This document shows, piece by piece, positions 16,639 through 25,140 of a stretch of DNA of 64,000 bases. Below the pieces are notes generated by a model. The model saw nothing but the letters and a program-made list of their open reading frames with translations. It was not told the DNA's origin and searched no databases. This DNA comes from Phyllobacterium zundukense. GTDB lineage: Bacteria; Pseudomonadota; Alphaproteobacteria; Rhizobiales; Rhizobiaceae. The first letter of the stretch is position 1, and each line of letters opens with the position of its first letter. The position numbers and the translations under genes were made by a program. The DNA is taken from positions 806,001-870,000 of the forward strand of contig NZ_CP104973.1 of NCBI RefSeq assembly GCF_025452195.1. Reading direction: 5' to 3'.

Positions 16639-17280
16639 CTACGGCCGGCCCTTCAGCGCCTCGACCATAAGTTTGACGCCTAGCGCTCCCATCACCATAC
16701 CCGCGCCCCGATCGATCCACTGTTTTAGCCGGATATAGACAGACCGCGCGCGCGAACCTGAAAACGCGAAGGCGACGACGGCGTACCAGCCGGCTTCGAC
16801 GCAAAACAGCATTGGCGGCAACGCCAAGAGCAGCCATAGCGGCGGCGAAGGCGGCATGAGAGCGGCAAAAATGCTGGCATAGACGATCGAGGTCTTGGGG
16901 TTGCTGAGCTGTGTGATCAGCCCGAGGAAAAACGCGCGGGAAACGGATATGGCCTTCGTGGTTTCGCCAGCGCCTGACGTCGTCAATGGTTCAGACGCTC
17001 CGCGCCAGATGCGAATACCGATGTAGATCAGATAGGCTCCGCCAAGCAGCTTGAGAATAAGGTAGAGCCACTCGAACTGCATCAACAACGCCGTAAGGCC
17101 GAGGACGGCGAGCGCCGCAAATATGGCGCCGCCAAGACCCATGCCCAAAGCTGAAGCAAGACCATGCGTCCGCGACGATGCGATGGCAACGCGTGAGACA
17201 AGCACGAAGCTTGGGCCGGGGCTCATTGCGCCAATGAAAATTGTGGCGAGGATGCTGAGAAGGACTGCAACAGCTGTCAT
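16639..17280 (-). CDS. LysE/RhtB-family amino-acid exporter
   Basis: A 213-residue inner-membrane protein with about six hydrophobic segments. The family motif GAMSPGPSFVLVSRVA lies at about residue 15, followed by GLGMGLGGAIFAALAVLGL and, mid-protein, FFLGLITQLSNPKTSIVYASIF. These are homodimeric exporters of amino acids or homoserine lactones; the substrate is unknown. ATG 17280 has AGGAGA 7 nt upstream. It lies downstream of the BMP binding protein but beyond a terminator. Confidence 0.88.
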   Translation of the reverse strand: MTAVAVLLSILATIFIGAMSPGPSFVLVSRVAIASSRTHGLASALGMGLGGAIFAALAVLGLTALLMQFEWLYLILKLLGGAYLIYIGIRIWRGASEPLTTSGAGETTKAISVSRAFFLGLITQLSNPKTSIVYASIFAALMPPSPPLWLLLALPPMLFCVEAGWYAVVAFAFSGSRARSVYIRLKQWIDRGAGMVMGALGVKLMVEALKGRP

Positions 17281-17312
17281 GGAACATTCTCCTTTCATGC
17301 AATCTTCAAGCG

Positions 17313-17341
17313 AAAACCGCCGATCCTATGGCCGGCGGTTT
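17313..17341 (-). terminator. rho-independent terminator after the BMP gene
   Basis: Read on the minus strand, AAACCGCCG and CGGCGGTTT form a 9-bp stem with a 10-nt loop ending in TTTTC. It lies between the BMP binding protein and the lysE-like gene, so those two are probably separate transcripts. Confidence 0.6.
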
Positions 17342-17379
17342 CAATGACTAGGGCAATTCCGTTTTTGGAATAGCCTAAC

Positions 17380-17438
17380 TCTTTGTTTTTACGCAATTCC
17401 GAACGGAAAACCGGTTCCCACTTTTCCTGGAATTGCTC
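17380..17438. repeat. rhizobial intergenic palindrome (RIME-like), copy 1
   Basis: The core ACGCAATTCC...GGAATTGC encloses GGAAAACCGGTTCCCACTTTTCC. It matches the widespread rhizobial intergenic palindromes (RIME-type) and a second copy at 50184-50241. It lies just downstream of the BMP gene stop. Confidence 0.75.
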
Positions 17439-17447
17439 CAGCATTGC

Positions 17448-18443
17448 TTATTTGTACGGGCAGGCATTGTCCGAGAAATAGCTGTGAACCTTGATCTTGC
17501 CGGAAATGATATCCGCCTTGGCAGCTTCGACAGCCTTCTTGACATCGTCGGTCATCAGTTTGGCGTTGTTCTCGTCGACTGCATAATCGACGCCGCCTTC
17601 CTTGACGCCGAGAACATTGACCCCTGGTGTGAACTTGCCATCCGCAGCATCCTTGAAAGCATTATAGGTCGCAACGTCGACACGCTTGAGCATCGAAGTC
17701 AAAACCTTGCCCGGATGCAAGCCGTTCTGATTGGAATCGACACCGATTGCCAATTTGTCAGCGTCGGCAGCCGTTTGAAGAACGCCGATGCCCGTGCCGC
17801 CGGCAGCCGCGAAGATAACGTCGGAACCCTGGTCAATCTGCGACTTTGCGATTTCGCCACCCTTGGCCGGATCATTCCATGCCGCAGGCGTATCGCCGGT
17901 CATGTTCTGGATTACCTTGGCGTCGGGATTTGTAGCCTTGACACCGCCAACATAGCCGCAGCCGAAATTGCGGATGAGCGGAACGTCCATGCCGCCGATG
18001 AAGCTGACGGTTCCGGTTTTCGACGATTTTGCCGCGATCACGCCAACAAGATAGGAACCCTCATTGTCATTGAACACAACGGAGCGCACGTTCGGCTTGT
18101 CAACTTCCGCATCGATAATGACAAATTTGGTCTCCGGAAACTCCGCAGCGACCTTTTCGATCGCAGCTGCGGCGGAGAAACCCGCGATAACAATAGGTGA
18201 ATTGCCGTCCGATGCGAATTTGCGCAAAGCCTGTTCGCGCTGGGCCTCGTTCTGGATTTCGAACTCGCGATATTTGACGCCGGAGTCGGCCGTATATTTT
18301 TCGGCGCCATTGAACGCGGCTTCGTTGAAGGATTTGTCGAATTTTCCGCCAAGATCGTAAATGACGGCCGGCTTGTCATCCGCAGCAAAGGCCGAGACGG
18401 ACATTGCTGTGGCAGCCAGGAGACCAAGAACAACACGCTTCAT
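17448..18443 (-). CDS. BMP-family nucleoside-binding lipoprotein-like periplasmic protein
   Basis: A 331-residue periplasmic solute-binding protein of the BMP/PnrA/Med family, which binds nucleosides. A signal peptide covers residues 1-20 (AATAMSVSAFAA). DLGGKFDKSFNEAAFNGAEKY is the family start, and FIGGMDVPLIRNFGCGYVGG and FAAAGGTGIGVLQ are conserved. No lipobox Cys is present, so it is probably soluble. It is separated from its ATPase and permeases by lysE, gnat and slyX, which is unusual but consistent with one transporter. It has its own promoter region upstream. Confidence 0.9.
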   Translation of the reverse strand: MKRVVLGLLAATAMSVSAFAADDKPAVIYDLGGKFDKSFNEAAFNGAEKYTADSGVKYREFEIQNEAQREQALRKFASDGNSPIVIAGFSAAAAIEKVAAEFPETKFVIIDAEVDKPNVRSVVFNDNEGSYLVGVIAAKSSKTGTVSFIGGMDVPLIRNFGCGYVGGVKATNPDAKVIQNMTGDTPAAWNDPAKGGEIAKSQIDQGSDVIFAAAGGTGIGVLQTAADADKLAIGVDSNQNGLHPGKVLTSMLKRVDVATYNAFKDAADGKFTPGVNVLGVKEGGVDYAVDENNAKLMTDDVKKAVEAAKADIISGKIKVHSYFSDNACPYK

Positions 18444-18717
18444 TTGATACCAACCCTCTGGATTTTGTTGAGCAGATTCAACTTCTGTTGAGCCTTAAAA
18501 TCGTTGCGGATGGTCACTCCCCAGCCGCCCCGGAAGCAATCTTGCATGCCAAGAAGCAAAATTCACGCGGAATTTTGCCTCTTGGTCAAAGATCCTCCAA
18601 AAATACAGCCAAGTCAGTCTGTTAGGCGTTAACTGGCAGGAGACACCATAGCGCGCAGACACAGGAACCGGCCAGGATCCCGATAGGCCTCCTTCAACGG
18701 TTACAGGCTTCGGCTGC

Positions 18718-19029
18718 TCAACGAGCGGAGAAGCGACCGGCCCTGCTCTCGCGTTTATAACCCATCGCATAGAACAGAAATGCGAGCAGCGCGAAAACGC
18801 TGAAGGTAGGCGCCTCGAGTATCCAGAGCATCAAAGGGTCCCATAGTATTGGGGATATGTGGGTTTTGATGCTTGTTTGAGCGAGGGCGAGCGAGGAAGC
18901 GGAGAGCGACTGCCAGCTGTCCTGCAGCGATGTCATCATCAATTGCGATGCCCCGACAGAACGCGCCGCATCGAGAACGGCCGCAATGATCGCCAAGCTT
19001 AAAGCGACATAGGCGAGAAGCCTGAACAT
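18718..19029 (-). CDS. small two-helix membrane protein, function unknown
   Basis: About 103 residues. An N-terminal membrane helix (FRLLAYVALSLAIIAAVLDAARS) is followed by a polar stretch SLQDSWQSLSASSLALAQ and a second hydrophobic segment APTFSVFALLAFLFYAMGYKRES. Proteins with the pattern DAARSV...WDP-LLW-L-AP occur in rhizobia as conserved hypotheticals. The start is uncertain: ATG 19029 or GTG 19080. I see no operon partner. Confidence 0.6.
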   Translation of the reverse strand: MFRLLAYVALSLAIIAAVLDAARSVGASQLMMTSLQDSWQSLSASSLALAQTSIKTHISPILWDPLMLWILEAPTFSVFALLAFLFYAMGYKRESRAGRFSAR

Positions 19030-19411
19030 AAATCGGATCACAATGATCTCCAGGATAAGGCAATACAATCGGTCTTTCACCGCTCGAATAACATCGTAGC
19101 GCCGGATCGAGGCCAGATGAATTCACTTTTACCGGTATTTTGATGGGATAGGATGAATTATTCGAAAAAATTCCCAGCAATTTCAGCAGGAAATCCGGCA
19201 AATCCATACAAAGCACGATTATGTTGAAATAGGTGTTGATCAAGTGCCTGTTCTGACTATAGTGCGCGCCGCACGGGGTCACTGTCGGCTAACCATCGAC
19301 GGGTGTCGCGTGTCTATCCAGATTTGAGTGACCGATGGTTGACGGTGCTCTTGAAGCCGGTTTTTCCGGCTGCAGTAAAACAACCCGACTGGCCAGATGC
19401 CGGCCGTATGC
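19030..19411. other. intergenic region before tRNA-Ser
   Basis: About 380 nt without a convincing gene. It contains GC-poor sequence and presumably the promoter of the tRNA; no other structure stands out. Confidence 0.4.
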
Positions 19412-19502
19412 GGAGAGGTGGCCGAGTGGTTGAAGGCGCACGCCTGGAAAGTGTGTTTACGTCAAAAGCGTAACGCGGGTTCGAATCCCGCTCTCTCCGC
19501 CA
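19412..19502 (+). tRNA. tRNA-Ser (anticodon GGA)
   Basis: A complete class II tRNA: acceptor GGAGAGG pairing with TCTCTCC (one G-T), a D-arm GGCCGAGTGG, anticodon loop CTGGAAA with GGA (reads TCC/TCT), a long variable arm, T-arm GGGTTCGAATCCC, discriminator G and encoded CCA. No integrase gene or repeat of its 3' end is visible nearby. Confidence 0.96.
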
Positions 19503-19715
19503 TTCTGACAAACTCACGCATCAGTAGCTTCCCTGCATCATGTCTTGCGAACTGCCTTTATACGCGCCATCCCAAGTTGTATAAGTCTTGTATCACTTTC
19601 GTCGCTCTACAAATTAATAGATTTCGAATTGCTTCCAATTGTACTAATTTACTTAAATAGCGGGAAATCTGCTTGTTGTAGCGTCATTGCATCGAGACAA
19701 GGAGACCCCCTTACG

Positions 19716-20045
19716 ATGGCAAACGCACCTGAAGCTTCCAAATTTTCTTCAATACAACTGCCCAAAAATGTTCAGTTTTCTCTATTCTCGTCAAGGCTGA
19801 CGGGGATTGTACTCACCATTGGTTTGTTGGGGGTATTCGGCTTGACAGAGACCGCCCAAGCACAATCATCTTCGCTCGAAATTGCATACCCAGGAAGCCT
19901 GAAGGCGGCCACAAAAATTGGTAAACCTGCGAAAATCAAAAAGGCTGGTTCTGCGGTCATCATCAAGGCCTCTTACCTTGGCAGCGCCCCCTGGATCTGC
20001 ACGCCAAGCGGGTTTGGCAGAACGTCGCGGTGCTTCGCACGATAG
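19716..20045 (+). CDS. small secreted protein with two C-terminal cysteines, function unknown
   Basis: 109 residues. A hydrophobic helix at about 30-50 (GIVLTIGLLGVFGL) ends in TETAQAQS, a likely signal-peptidase site. The mature part is short and basic (KIGKPAKIKKAGSAVIIKAS) and ends in LGSAPWICTPSGFGRTSRCFAR, with two Cys that could pair. The start is set by ATG 19716 with AAGGAG about 12 nt upstream. It is followed by a strong bidirectional terminator. Similar short proteins are, as I recall, scattered in rhizobia without known function. Confidence 0.65.
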   Translation: MANAPEASKFSSIQLPKNVQFSLFSSRLTGIVLTIGLLGVFGLTETAQAQSSSLEIAYPGSLKAATKIGKPAKIKKAGSAVIIKASYLGSAPWICTPSGFGRTSRCFAR

Positions 20046-20099
20046 ACAGCCGTTATGGGGTTCGAAGCCCATTTGTTCATACCGCCTGACGCGGGCAGT

Positions 20100-20128
20100 A
20101 AAACCGGACAGTGCATCTGTCCGGTTTT
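20100..20128. terminator. bidirectional rho-independent terminator
   Basis: AAAACCGGACAG, loop TGCAT, CTGTCCGGTTTT: a perfect 12-bp stem with A- and T-runs on both sides. It separates the small secreted protein (+) from the end of the polysaccharide operon (-). Confidence 0.85.
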
Positions 20129-20145
20129 CGAAGAACCGGAACGAT

Positions 20146-20661
20146 TTACCTCGTTGGCGATAATTTCATTCGCATCCGATCGAATCGCGCCGTGGCGTAG
20201 TCTCCAGCCTGGACCTTACGATATTCGTCACTTGCGCTTCCTGGACTGGTCTTGAAAGCATACCATTCTCCGTTCGGTTCGCGCTTCTGGAAGATCGTGT
20301 TTCCCTTCTTGCGGTGGCTGAAACATGTCAAGGCATCTGCTTTGCCACTTTTCGCGTACCACATAGCCTTGAAGCAGAGTTTACCCGGATCCGTAACAAA
20401 CCAGTGCCCGGTGCCGTATGAACCTGCCCCCTCCCTTGTCCAGGCCTTGAACTCGCGTTGCTTCACGGCGAAGTAGCCGGCGCCATCCTTCCAGATCCAG
20501 GAATGATTGCCATAGAGTTTAACCAAATCCTTGCTGGTCAGAGGCTCAGACATTGCCGGGGGCTTTGCCATTTTGCTCTGCGCTGCGTCAGCGTTGAAGG
20601 TGCTGGCGCCGATGGCAGCAATGATCGTGCACAGAAGCGGTAGTTTTCTAAATTTTCTCAT
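20146..20661 (-). CDS. DUF995 protein, last gene of the polysaccharide operon (apsH2-like)
   Basis: 171 residues with a signal peptide (LPLLCTIIAAIGASTFNADAA). The mature part carries the DUF995 pattern: LTSKDLVKLYGNHSWIWKDG, GHWFVTDPGKLCFKAMWY, LTCFSHRKKGNTIFQK, with paired Cys. It is a paralogue of the protein encoded at 21643-22290, and the two flank the secreted glycanase gene. In Sinorhizobium meliloti, as I recall, the same order is apsH1-apsE-apsH2. Likely periplasmic; the role in polysaccharide production is unknown. The gap to the glycanase gene is 22 nt. Confidence 0.8.
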   Translation of the reverse strand: MRKFRKLPLLCTIIAAIGASTFNADAAQSKMAKPPAMSEPLTSKDLVKLYGNHSWIWKDGAGYFAVKQREFKAWTREGAGSYGTGHWFVTDPGKLCFKAMWYAKSGKADALTCFSHRKKGNTIFQKREPNGEWYAFKTSPGSASDEYRKVQAGDYATARFDRMRMKLSPTR

Positions 20662-20683
20662 TTTTCTTCCTCCTGTATGGGAT

Positions 20684-21646
20684 TTAGTTCACGACTTCAT
20701 CGCTGACGACCCGCCAGTTGGGAAGTCCGTAGGGCCGGGGCCAAGGATATACTTCCTTGTCGTTGAAATAGACTACGGCGGTGAGTTGCGGAAATTCTGG
20801 ATATTGTTTGGCGGCATTTTCGGCCCAGTTGTGTACGTAGCCAAAATCACCTTCGTATCCCAATTCAGCCACAACGACGGGTTTCCCAAAACCTGCGACC
20901 AAGCGATAGCCGGGCGCGAGTGCTTCAGCGAAAGTTCTTTCTTTTCCGAACTTGTCCTTATCGTACTGCTGCAGGCCAAACACCGACAGGCCAATGATAT
21001 CGACGACATCGTTTCCGGGATAGAAAGCAGCGAGTCCTGGCTCTCCCTTGGGCGACCACATATATTTTGCCGACTTGTTGTGCTGACGGCATACTGTCAC
21101 CATGCGCCGATAGGCTGAGGCATAATCGGCTGCTTTCCAATGCGACCAGGTGAACTGATTGTCGGTAGCGTCCATTTCCTGTGCCCAGCGGATAGTCACT
21201 TCGCTCTTGAGCCCGGCCGCGGCCGAGCAGACTGCAGCCATATTAGCATCGTACCTGCCTGCCAGAATGCCGCTGAGCAACTGTTCGGGTGACGACCTCC
21301 AGTCAAGTGCCCAAGACCACGGCTCGACCGTAATGAAAAGCTTTCGTCCGCGTTTCTGCGCATATTCATCGGCGATTGACAGCGACGACAGATCGACGTC
21401 TTCCCATGGAAGGAAAAGGTGCTCGATCTTCGAGTTCGGATCCGCGCTAAAGTCGCTATGCGGGTCATACGCGCCAAAGGTAACCGAGTTGGGGCCGATA
21501 ATTGGCCGTTTATCGAAAGCATGAGCCGTATTTGGCTTCACATTGGCTGGTATGCCGCGTGGCACGCTTGCCGCAAGGACCGTTCCAGTTAACAGCAACG
21601 TTGCAAATGAAACTGCAATGGCTGTGCGTGTTTTGTTATTGTTCAT
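20684..21646 (-). CDS. secreted GH26-like endo-glycanase of the polysaccharide operon (apsE-like)
   Basis: 320 residues. A signal peptide (residues 1-25, ending VLAAS) is followed by a TIM-barrel-like glycosidase. The likely acid/base is E157 in IRWAQEMDA and the nucleophile E261 in VVVAELGYEG, the spacing and context of family GH26 (mannanase/lichenase clan GH-A). LFITVEPWSWALDW and YMWSPKGEPG also fit. It probably trims or releases the nascent polymer in the periplasm. It overlaps the preceding DUF995 gene by 4 nt, so it is translationally coupled. Family assignment is from motifs only. Confidence 0.82.
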   Translation of the reverse strand: MNNNKTRTAIAVSFATLLLTGTVLAASVPRGIPANVKPNTAHAFDKRPIIGPNSVTFGAYDPHSDFSADPNSKIEHLFLPWEDVDLSSLSIADEYAQKRGRKLFITVEPWSWALDWRSSPEQLLSGILAGRYDANMAAVCSAAAGLKSEVTIRWAQEMDATDNQFTWSHWKAADYASAYRRMVTVCRQHNKSAKYMWSPKGEPGLAAFYPGNDVVDIIGLSVFGLQQYDKDKFGKERTFAEALAPGYRLVAGFGKPVVVAELGYEGDFGYVHNWAENAAKQYPEFPQLTAVVYFNDKEVYPWPRPYGLPNWRVVSDEVVN

Positions 21647-22290
21647 TGTGTTTTCCTCTTGCTAGCATTCGTCAACGTGTTGCCTGCTAGTCTTTTTTGA
21701 TTTTGAAGATCGGATTTTATTGTCCCTATGTCCGCAGACACGAGATTTTCTGCCACGAGCTTTTTGAACTCGTCGGTCTCAGTTGGCACGGCATGCCGGA
21801 AGATGTACCAAGACCCGGACGGTTCTTTCTTTTGGTAAATAGTTTCACCGGCACGCTTGTGACTGAAACAGCTCCTATTGGCATGAACCCCTGACATCGT
21901 GTGCCATTCGGCGTTAAGGCATAAACGGCCATCGTCAGTCACAATCCAACGGCCCTGTGCCCATGCAATTTTATCCCCGGCACCGGTACTTGCCGTGAAA
22001 CGACGCTCCGCATCGTCAAAGCGACCGGCACCATCAGTCCAGGCCCAGGACTTGTCACGGTAAAGCATATAGAGTTCAACACCGGTCATAGGCTGCGCAT
22101 CTGCGGAGGGGGAGACGCTCTCGCCCGCACGGGCAATATTCGTGAATGCAACAGCTGACAGACAGAACGACACGATCAAGGACCAGCGAAAGTATCCTTT
22201 GGCGCCGAGCTTTCGCTGCATTTGCGCCTTTGTCGGCGTTTCCCAATTGCCGAGCTCAAATTGGCCCGTTCGAGTTTTTCTCAGTTTCAT
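21643..22290 (-). CDS. DUF995 protein (apsH1-like)
   Basis: 215 residues. An N-terminal basic tail of about 35 residues precedes a membrane/signal segment (WSLIVSFCLSAVAFTNIARAG). The DUF995 core follows: MTGVELYMLYRDKSWAWTDG, GRWIVTDDGRLCLNAEWH, RSCFSHKRAGETIYQKKEP. It shares the LY-x3-SW-W-DGAG and CFSHK blocks with the protein at 20146-20661, so the pair arose by duplication. The long N-terminus suggests that the true start may be the Met at residue 24 (MQRKLGAKG). It is 148 nt downstream of the synthase gene. Confidence 0.8.
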   Translation of the reverse strand: MKLRKTRTGQFELGNWETPTKAQMQRKLGAKGYFRWSLIVSFCLSAVAFTNIARAGESVSPSADAQPMTGVELYMLYRDKSWAWTDGAGRFDDAERRFTASTGAGDKIAWAQGRWIVTDDGRLCLNAEWHTMSGVHANRSCFSHKRAGETIYQKKEPSGSWYIFRHAVPTETDEFKKLVAENLVSADIGTIKSDLQNQKRLAGNTLTNASKRKTQ

Positions 22291-22438
22291 TTTGTTCCGC
22301 TCTCCTTGAGCCCTTCTTCTTTTGAGAAGTTGTTAATCGGCGCTGCTGCGGGCAGCCAACGCGGCTTAAACGTCAAGGTGCGGAGCTCTCCACTTCCCAC
22401 CCCGGCACCTGACACTGCGTACCTCGTTTCATAGAGTC

Positions 22439-24157
22439 TTAGTCTGCCGGCACCCCACCAAGAGCCTCCAGTCCTTCCTTTCCATGCTCAAAAGTTGCAA
22501 ATCCTGGCAGGACGACGAGTGCAAGAAGGCTCGCGGCCATAGCGGGGCGATATGCTCTTGTTCGGATCCTGACGATATTTTCCCGGGCGTGTTGGACGAC
22601 AATGGTCAGAAACAGAAGCGTATAGAGCACGGCATTGATGATCGCGAAGATATAGAACCCGCGCGTTTCCCCCGCGTTCTGCACCAGAAGAACCGGCAAG
22701 GTCGAAATGATCGACAGAATTCCGTAAGGCATGAGCACCCGCGAAGGCAATGGATCCACCTCAGACGCTCCCTTAGGGGTGATCCGGAAATCGACATGGG
22801 ACCCCATGATCCGGTCGCGAACGGCAGCAACTGTTCCAGCGAGCGCCCAAGGCCAGCGCGCGAAGAGAAAAAACATTGTCTCCCAGCTCAGGATTTTAGC
22901 ATCGAAGGGCCGGAATGAACCGCTCGAACGCCAACGATATGCCAATACCATCAGCGCGACAGAAAGCGGCGTGAAATGAGCGAGAAAGTCCGGATAGGTC
23001 ACGGCGACAAAGTTCTGCTGACGCACCAACGCCAGGATCGGCATGAAGAACATCAAAGCCATGAAGAACGCGAACAGCGGATACCACAATTGAGAGAACA
23101 GAAATTGGAATTTCAGCTTCAGCGGCAATCGTGGAACGTAGATTGGCGAGTATTGCAAGAGCACCATGACGAGGCTGCGTGACCACTGGAATTCCTGCGT
23201 GACGAGGTCCGCGAATGTACGGGGCCCATCGCCATGTGCAATCGCGTCGAGTGCATGCACTCCGCGCCAGCCATAGGCATTCATAATCAGCGTCGTGGAG
23301 TGATCTTCGGCGAGCTCCGGCCCAAGACCTCCAATTTCCTTAAGCGCGGACGTGCGCACCGCGTAGTGCGATCCTATGCAGAGTGGAGCAAGGCCGTGAT
23401 TGTAGCCAGCCTGAAGCGAACCATGCATACTGGCTTCGGCATAAAGCCTTCCGCGAGCAGACCAGCTCTCAGAGGCATTTTGATCACAAATGCTCGGCGC
23501 CGATACATAGCCGACATCTGGATCGGCAAACGGGCGCAACATCTCGACGAGGTAACCCGCCTCGGGAACATGATCGGCGTCAAGCTGCACCACAAAATCG
23601 TAGCGCTCGTAGCCGTAGTGATCGTAGAAGAAGGCAAGATTACCCTCCTTGCACCGCGTACGGCGCGGCCAGGTCGACAGGTGATAATCCGGCCGGTTCT
23701 TCCGCGTCGAAACGAAGACGCCGTGCTGCTTGCACCACCTTAATGTTTCCAATGTTGGATCTTCATCCGCGAGCCACACATCATGGGGGAACTCTTGAGC
23801 AAGCATGGCTTTCAAAGTCGTCGCCACTATGGAAAAGGGCTCGGAGGGCGCTTTCGTCACGACCATGGCAACCCGACTGTCAGTTGGCAGTCGAAGCCTA
23901 CCGTTTGGCTTCCTGGCATGATAGAATATGGCCATGAAGTAGGCAGGCAACAGTGTTACCCACGCCAGAATTGCAGTAACAGAAACGAAGCCCCAAAAGT
24001 CGATATAATGCTCCGGCTGTAACCACCAGGACCAAAAATAGACAAGCAATGCCAGCCAGATGGCTGCGCCGACGAGGTATTCCCTTTTGCTGGATCCCGT
24101 CAGGACCGGTACCAGAAATGGCTCTTGCGCCACATTAATTTTGCTCGCCTCGCTCAT
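22439..24157 (-). CDS. GT2 processive polysaccharide synthase (apsS-like)
   Basis: A 572-residue inner-membrane glycosyltransferase of the cellulose-synthase superfamily. Two N-terminal membrane helices (about 28-46, 55-80) precede the cytosolic GT-A domain, with D131, the DxD pair D193/D195 (VVQLDADHVPEAGY) and the acceptor-site ED at 284-285 (ELAEDHSTTL). Five or so helices follow. The QxxRW box reads QEFQW (321-325), with Gln for Arg. No PilZ domain is attached, so c-di-GMP control would have to be transcriptional. It overlaps the epimerase gene by 4 nt. In S. meliloti the equivalent synthase makes an arabinose-containing polysaccharide. Confidence 0.87.
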   Translation of the reverse strand: MSEASKINVAQEPFLVPVLTGSSKREYLVGAAIWLALLVYFWSWWLQPEHYIDFWGFVSVTAILAWVTLLPAYFMAIFYHARKPNGRLRLPTDSRVAMVVTKAPSEPFSIVATTLKAMLAQEFPHDVWLADEDPTLETLRWCKQHGVFVSTRKNRPDYHLSTWPRRTRCKEGNLAFFYDHYGYERYDFVVQLDADHVPEAGYLVEMLRPFADPDVGYVSAPSICDQNASESWSARGRLYAEASMHGSLQAGYNHGLAPLCIGSHYAVRTSALKEIGGLGPELAEDHSTTLIMNAYGWRGVHALDAIAHGDGPRTFADLVTQEFQWSRSLVMVLLQYSPIYVPRLPLKLKFQFLFSQLWYPLFAFFMALMFFMPILALVRQQNFVAVTYPDFLAHFTPLSVALMVLAYRWRSSGSFRPFDAKILSWETMFFLFARWPWALAGTVAAVRDRIMGSHVDFRITPKGASEVDPLPSRVLMPYGILSIISTLPVLLVQNAGETRGFYIFAIINAVLYTLLFLTIVVQHARENIVRIRTRAYRPAMAASLLALVVLPGFATFEHGKEGLEALGGVPAD

Positions 24158-25140
24158 GCACGCGACTCCAGTCCAAAGAAAGGAGCCGCGGTACGAACTA
24201 TCGTTTCCAGATCGGAATATTCAGGTGTGAAGCCAAGTGTGCTGCGCGCAAAGGTCGGGTCCGCATAAAGTGCTGGTGGATCTCCGGCGCGTCTTGGATG
24301 CATTTCGATCGGCACTTTCCGTTTGGTGACGCGGCCGATGGTCTCGATAATTTCTCCAATAGACGAGCCGCGTCCTGTTCCAAGATTGACGGAAAGATTT
24401 TCGCCACCAGCAATCAGATGATCTAGCGCCTGCACATGTGCACGCGCCAGGTCGGTCACATGTATATAATCGCGGACACAGGTGCCATCATCAGTTGCGT
24501 AGTCGTCACCATAGACGCTCAGGTGTGGAATAGCTCCTCCAGCAGCAAGCAGTGCTCGCGGGATCAAATGTGTCTCGGGCTCATGCCACTCGCCGAGTTC
24601 GCCTTCAGGATCGGCACCGCAGGCGTTGAAATACCGCAGCGCCACGTATCTCAGCGCATAGGCCGCCGCATAATCTTGCAGAATTTGCTCCGCCATCAGC
24701 TTGGTCCTGCCGTACGGATTGATCGGCCGCTGCGGCGTTTCCTCGGTGATTGGAAGCGAGTCGGGAACACCATAGGTTGCGCAACTCGATGAAAAGATAA
24801 TCTTGTCGATTTCCGCATGCCGGCAAGCATCTAGAAGCGACAATGTCCCTGCGACGTTATTGCGATAGTATTTCGCAGGATCTTCGACGGACTCCCCGAC
24901 ATAGGCAGATGCCGCAAAATGCACAACTGCGTCCGGTTTATACTGCGCGAAAGTCCGCGCCAGGTTACTCGTATCCAGGATATCGCCGTGCACGAAAGGT
25001 CCCCAGCGCACCGATGAGCGATTTCCGGTAACGAGATTGTCGAAAACAATCGGCTCGACTCCGTTCGCGTGCAATAGCTTGGCGGTATGACTGCCGATAT
25101 AACCGGCGCCACCCGCAACAAGAACTCTCCGCGGAGACAT
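24154..25140 (-). CDS. UDP-sugar 4-epimerase, probably UDP-xylose 4-epimerase
   Basis: A 328-residue extended SDR of the GalE type. The Rossmann motif GGAGYIGSHTAKLL and catalytic SSSCATYG with YGRTK (Ser/Tyr-x3-Lys) are present. Alone it would be called UDP-glucose 4-epimerase. Its position directly after a UDP-xylose synthase (TAATG, 1-nt overlap) and before the synthase points to UDP-xylose to UDP-arabinose, matching uxe of the S. meliloti locus. Some rhizobial enzymes accept both pairs of substrates, so specificity is inferred from context. Confidence 0.87.
   Translation of the reverse strand: MSPRRVLVAGGAGYIGSHTAKLLHANGVEPIVFDNLVTGNRSSVRWGPFVHGDILDTSNLARTFAQYKPDAVVHFAASAYVGESVEDPAKYYRNNVAGTLSLLDACRHAEIDKIIFSSSCATYGVPDSLPITEETPQRPINPYGRTKLMAEQILQDYAAAYALRYVALRYFNACGADPEGELGEWHEPETHLIPRALLAAGGAIPHLSVYGDDYATDDGTCVRDYIHVTDLARAHVQALDHLIAGGENLSVNLGTGRGSSIGEIIETIGRVTKRKVPIEMHPRRAGDPPALYADPTFARSTLGFTPEYSDLETIVRTAAPFFGLESRA

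Noticed and set aside
19412..19502. tRNA-Ser as an integration site for a genomic island
   Set aside because: No integrase, and no second copy of the tRNA 3' end was found in the window; the neighbouring polysaccharide locus ends in a normal terminator.
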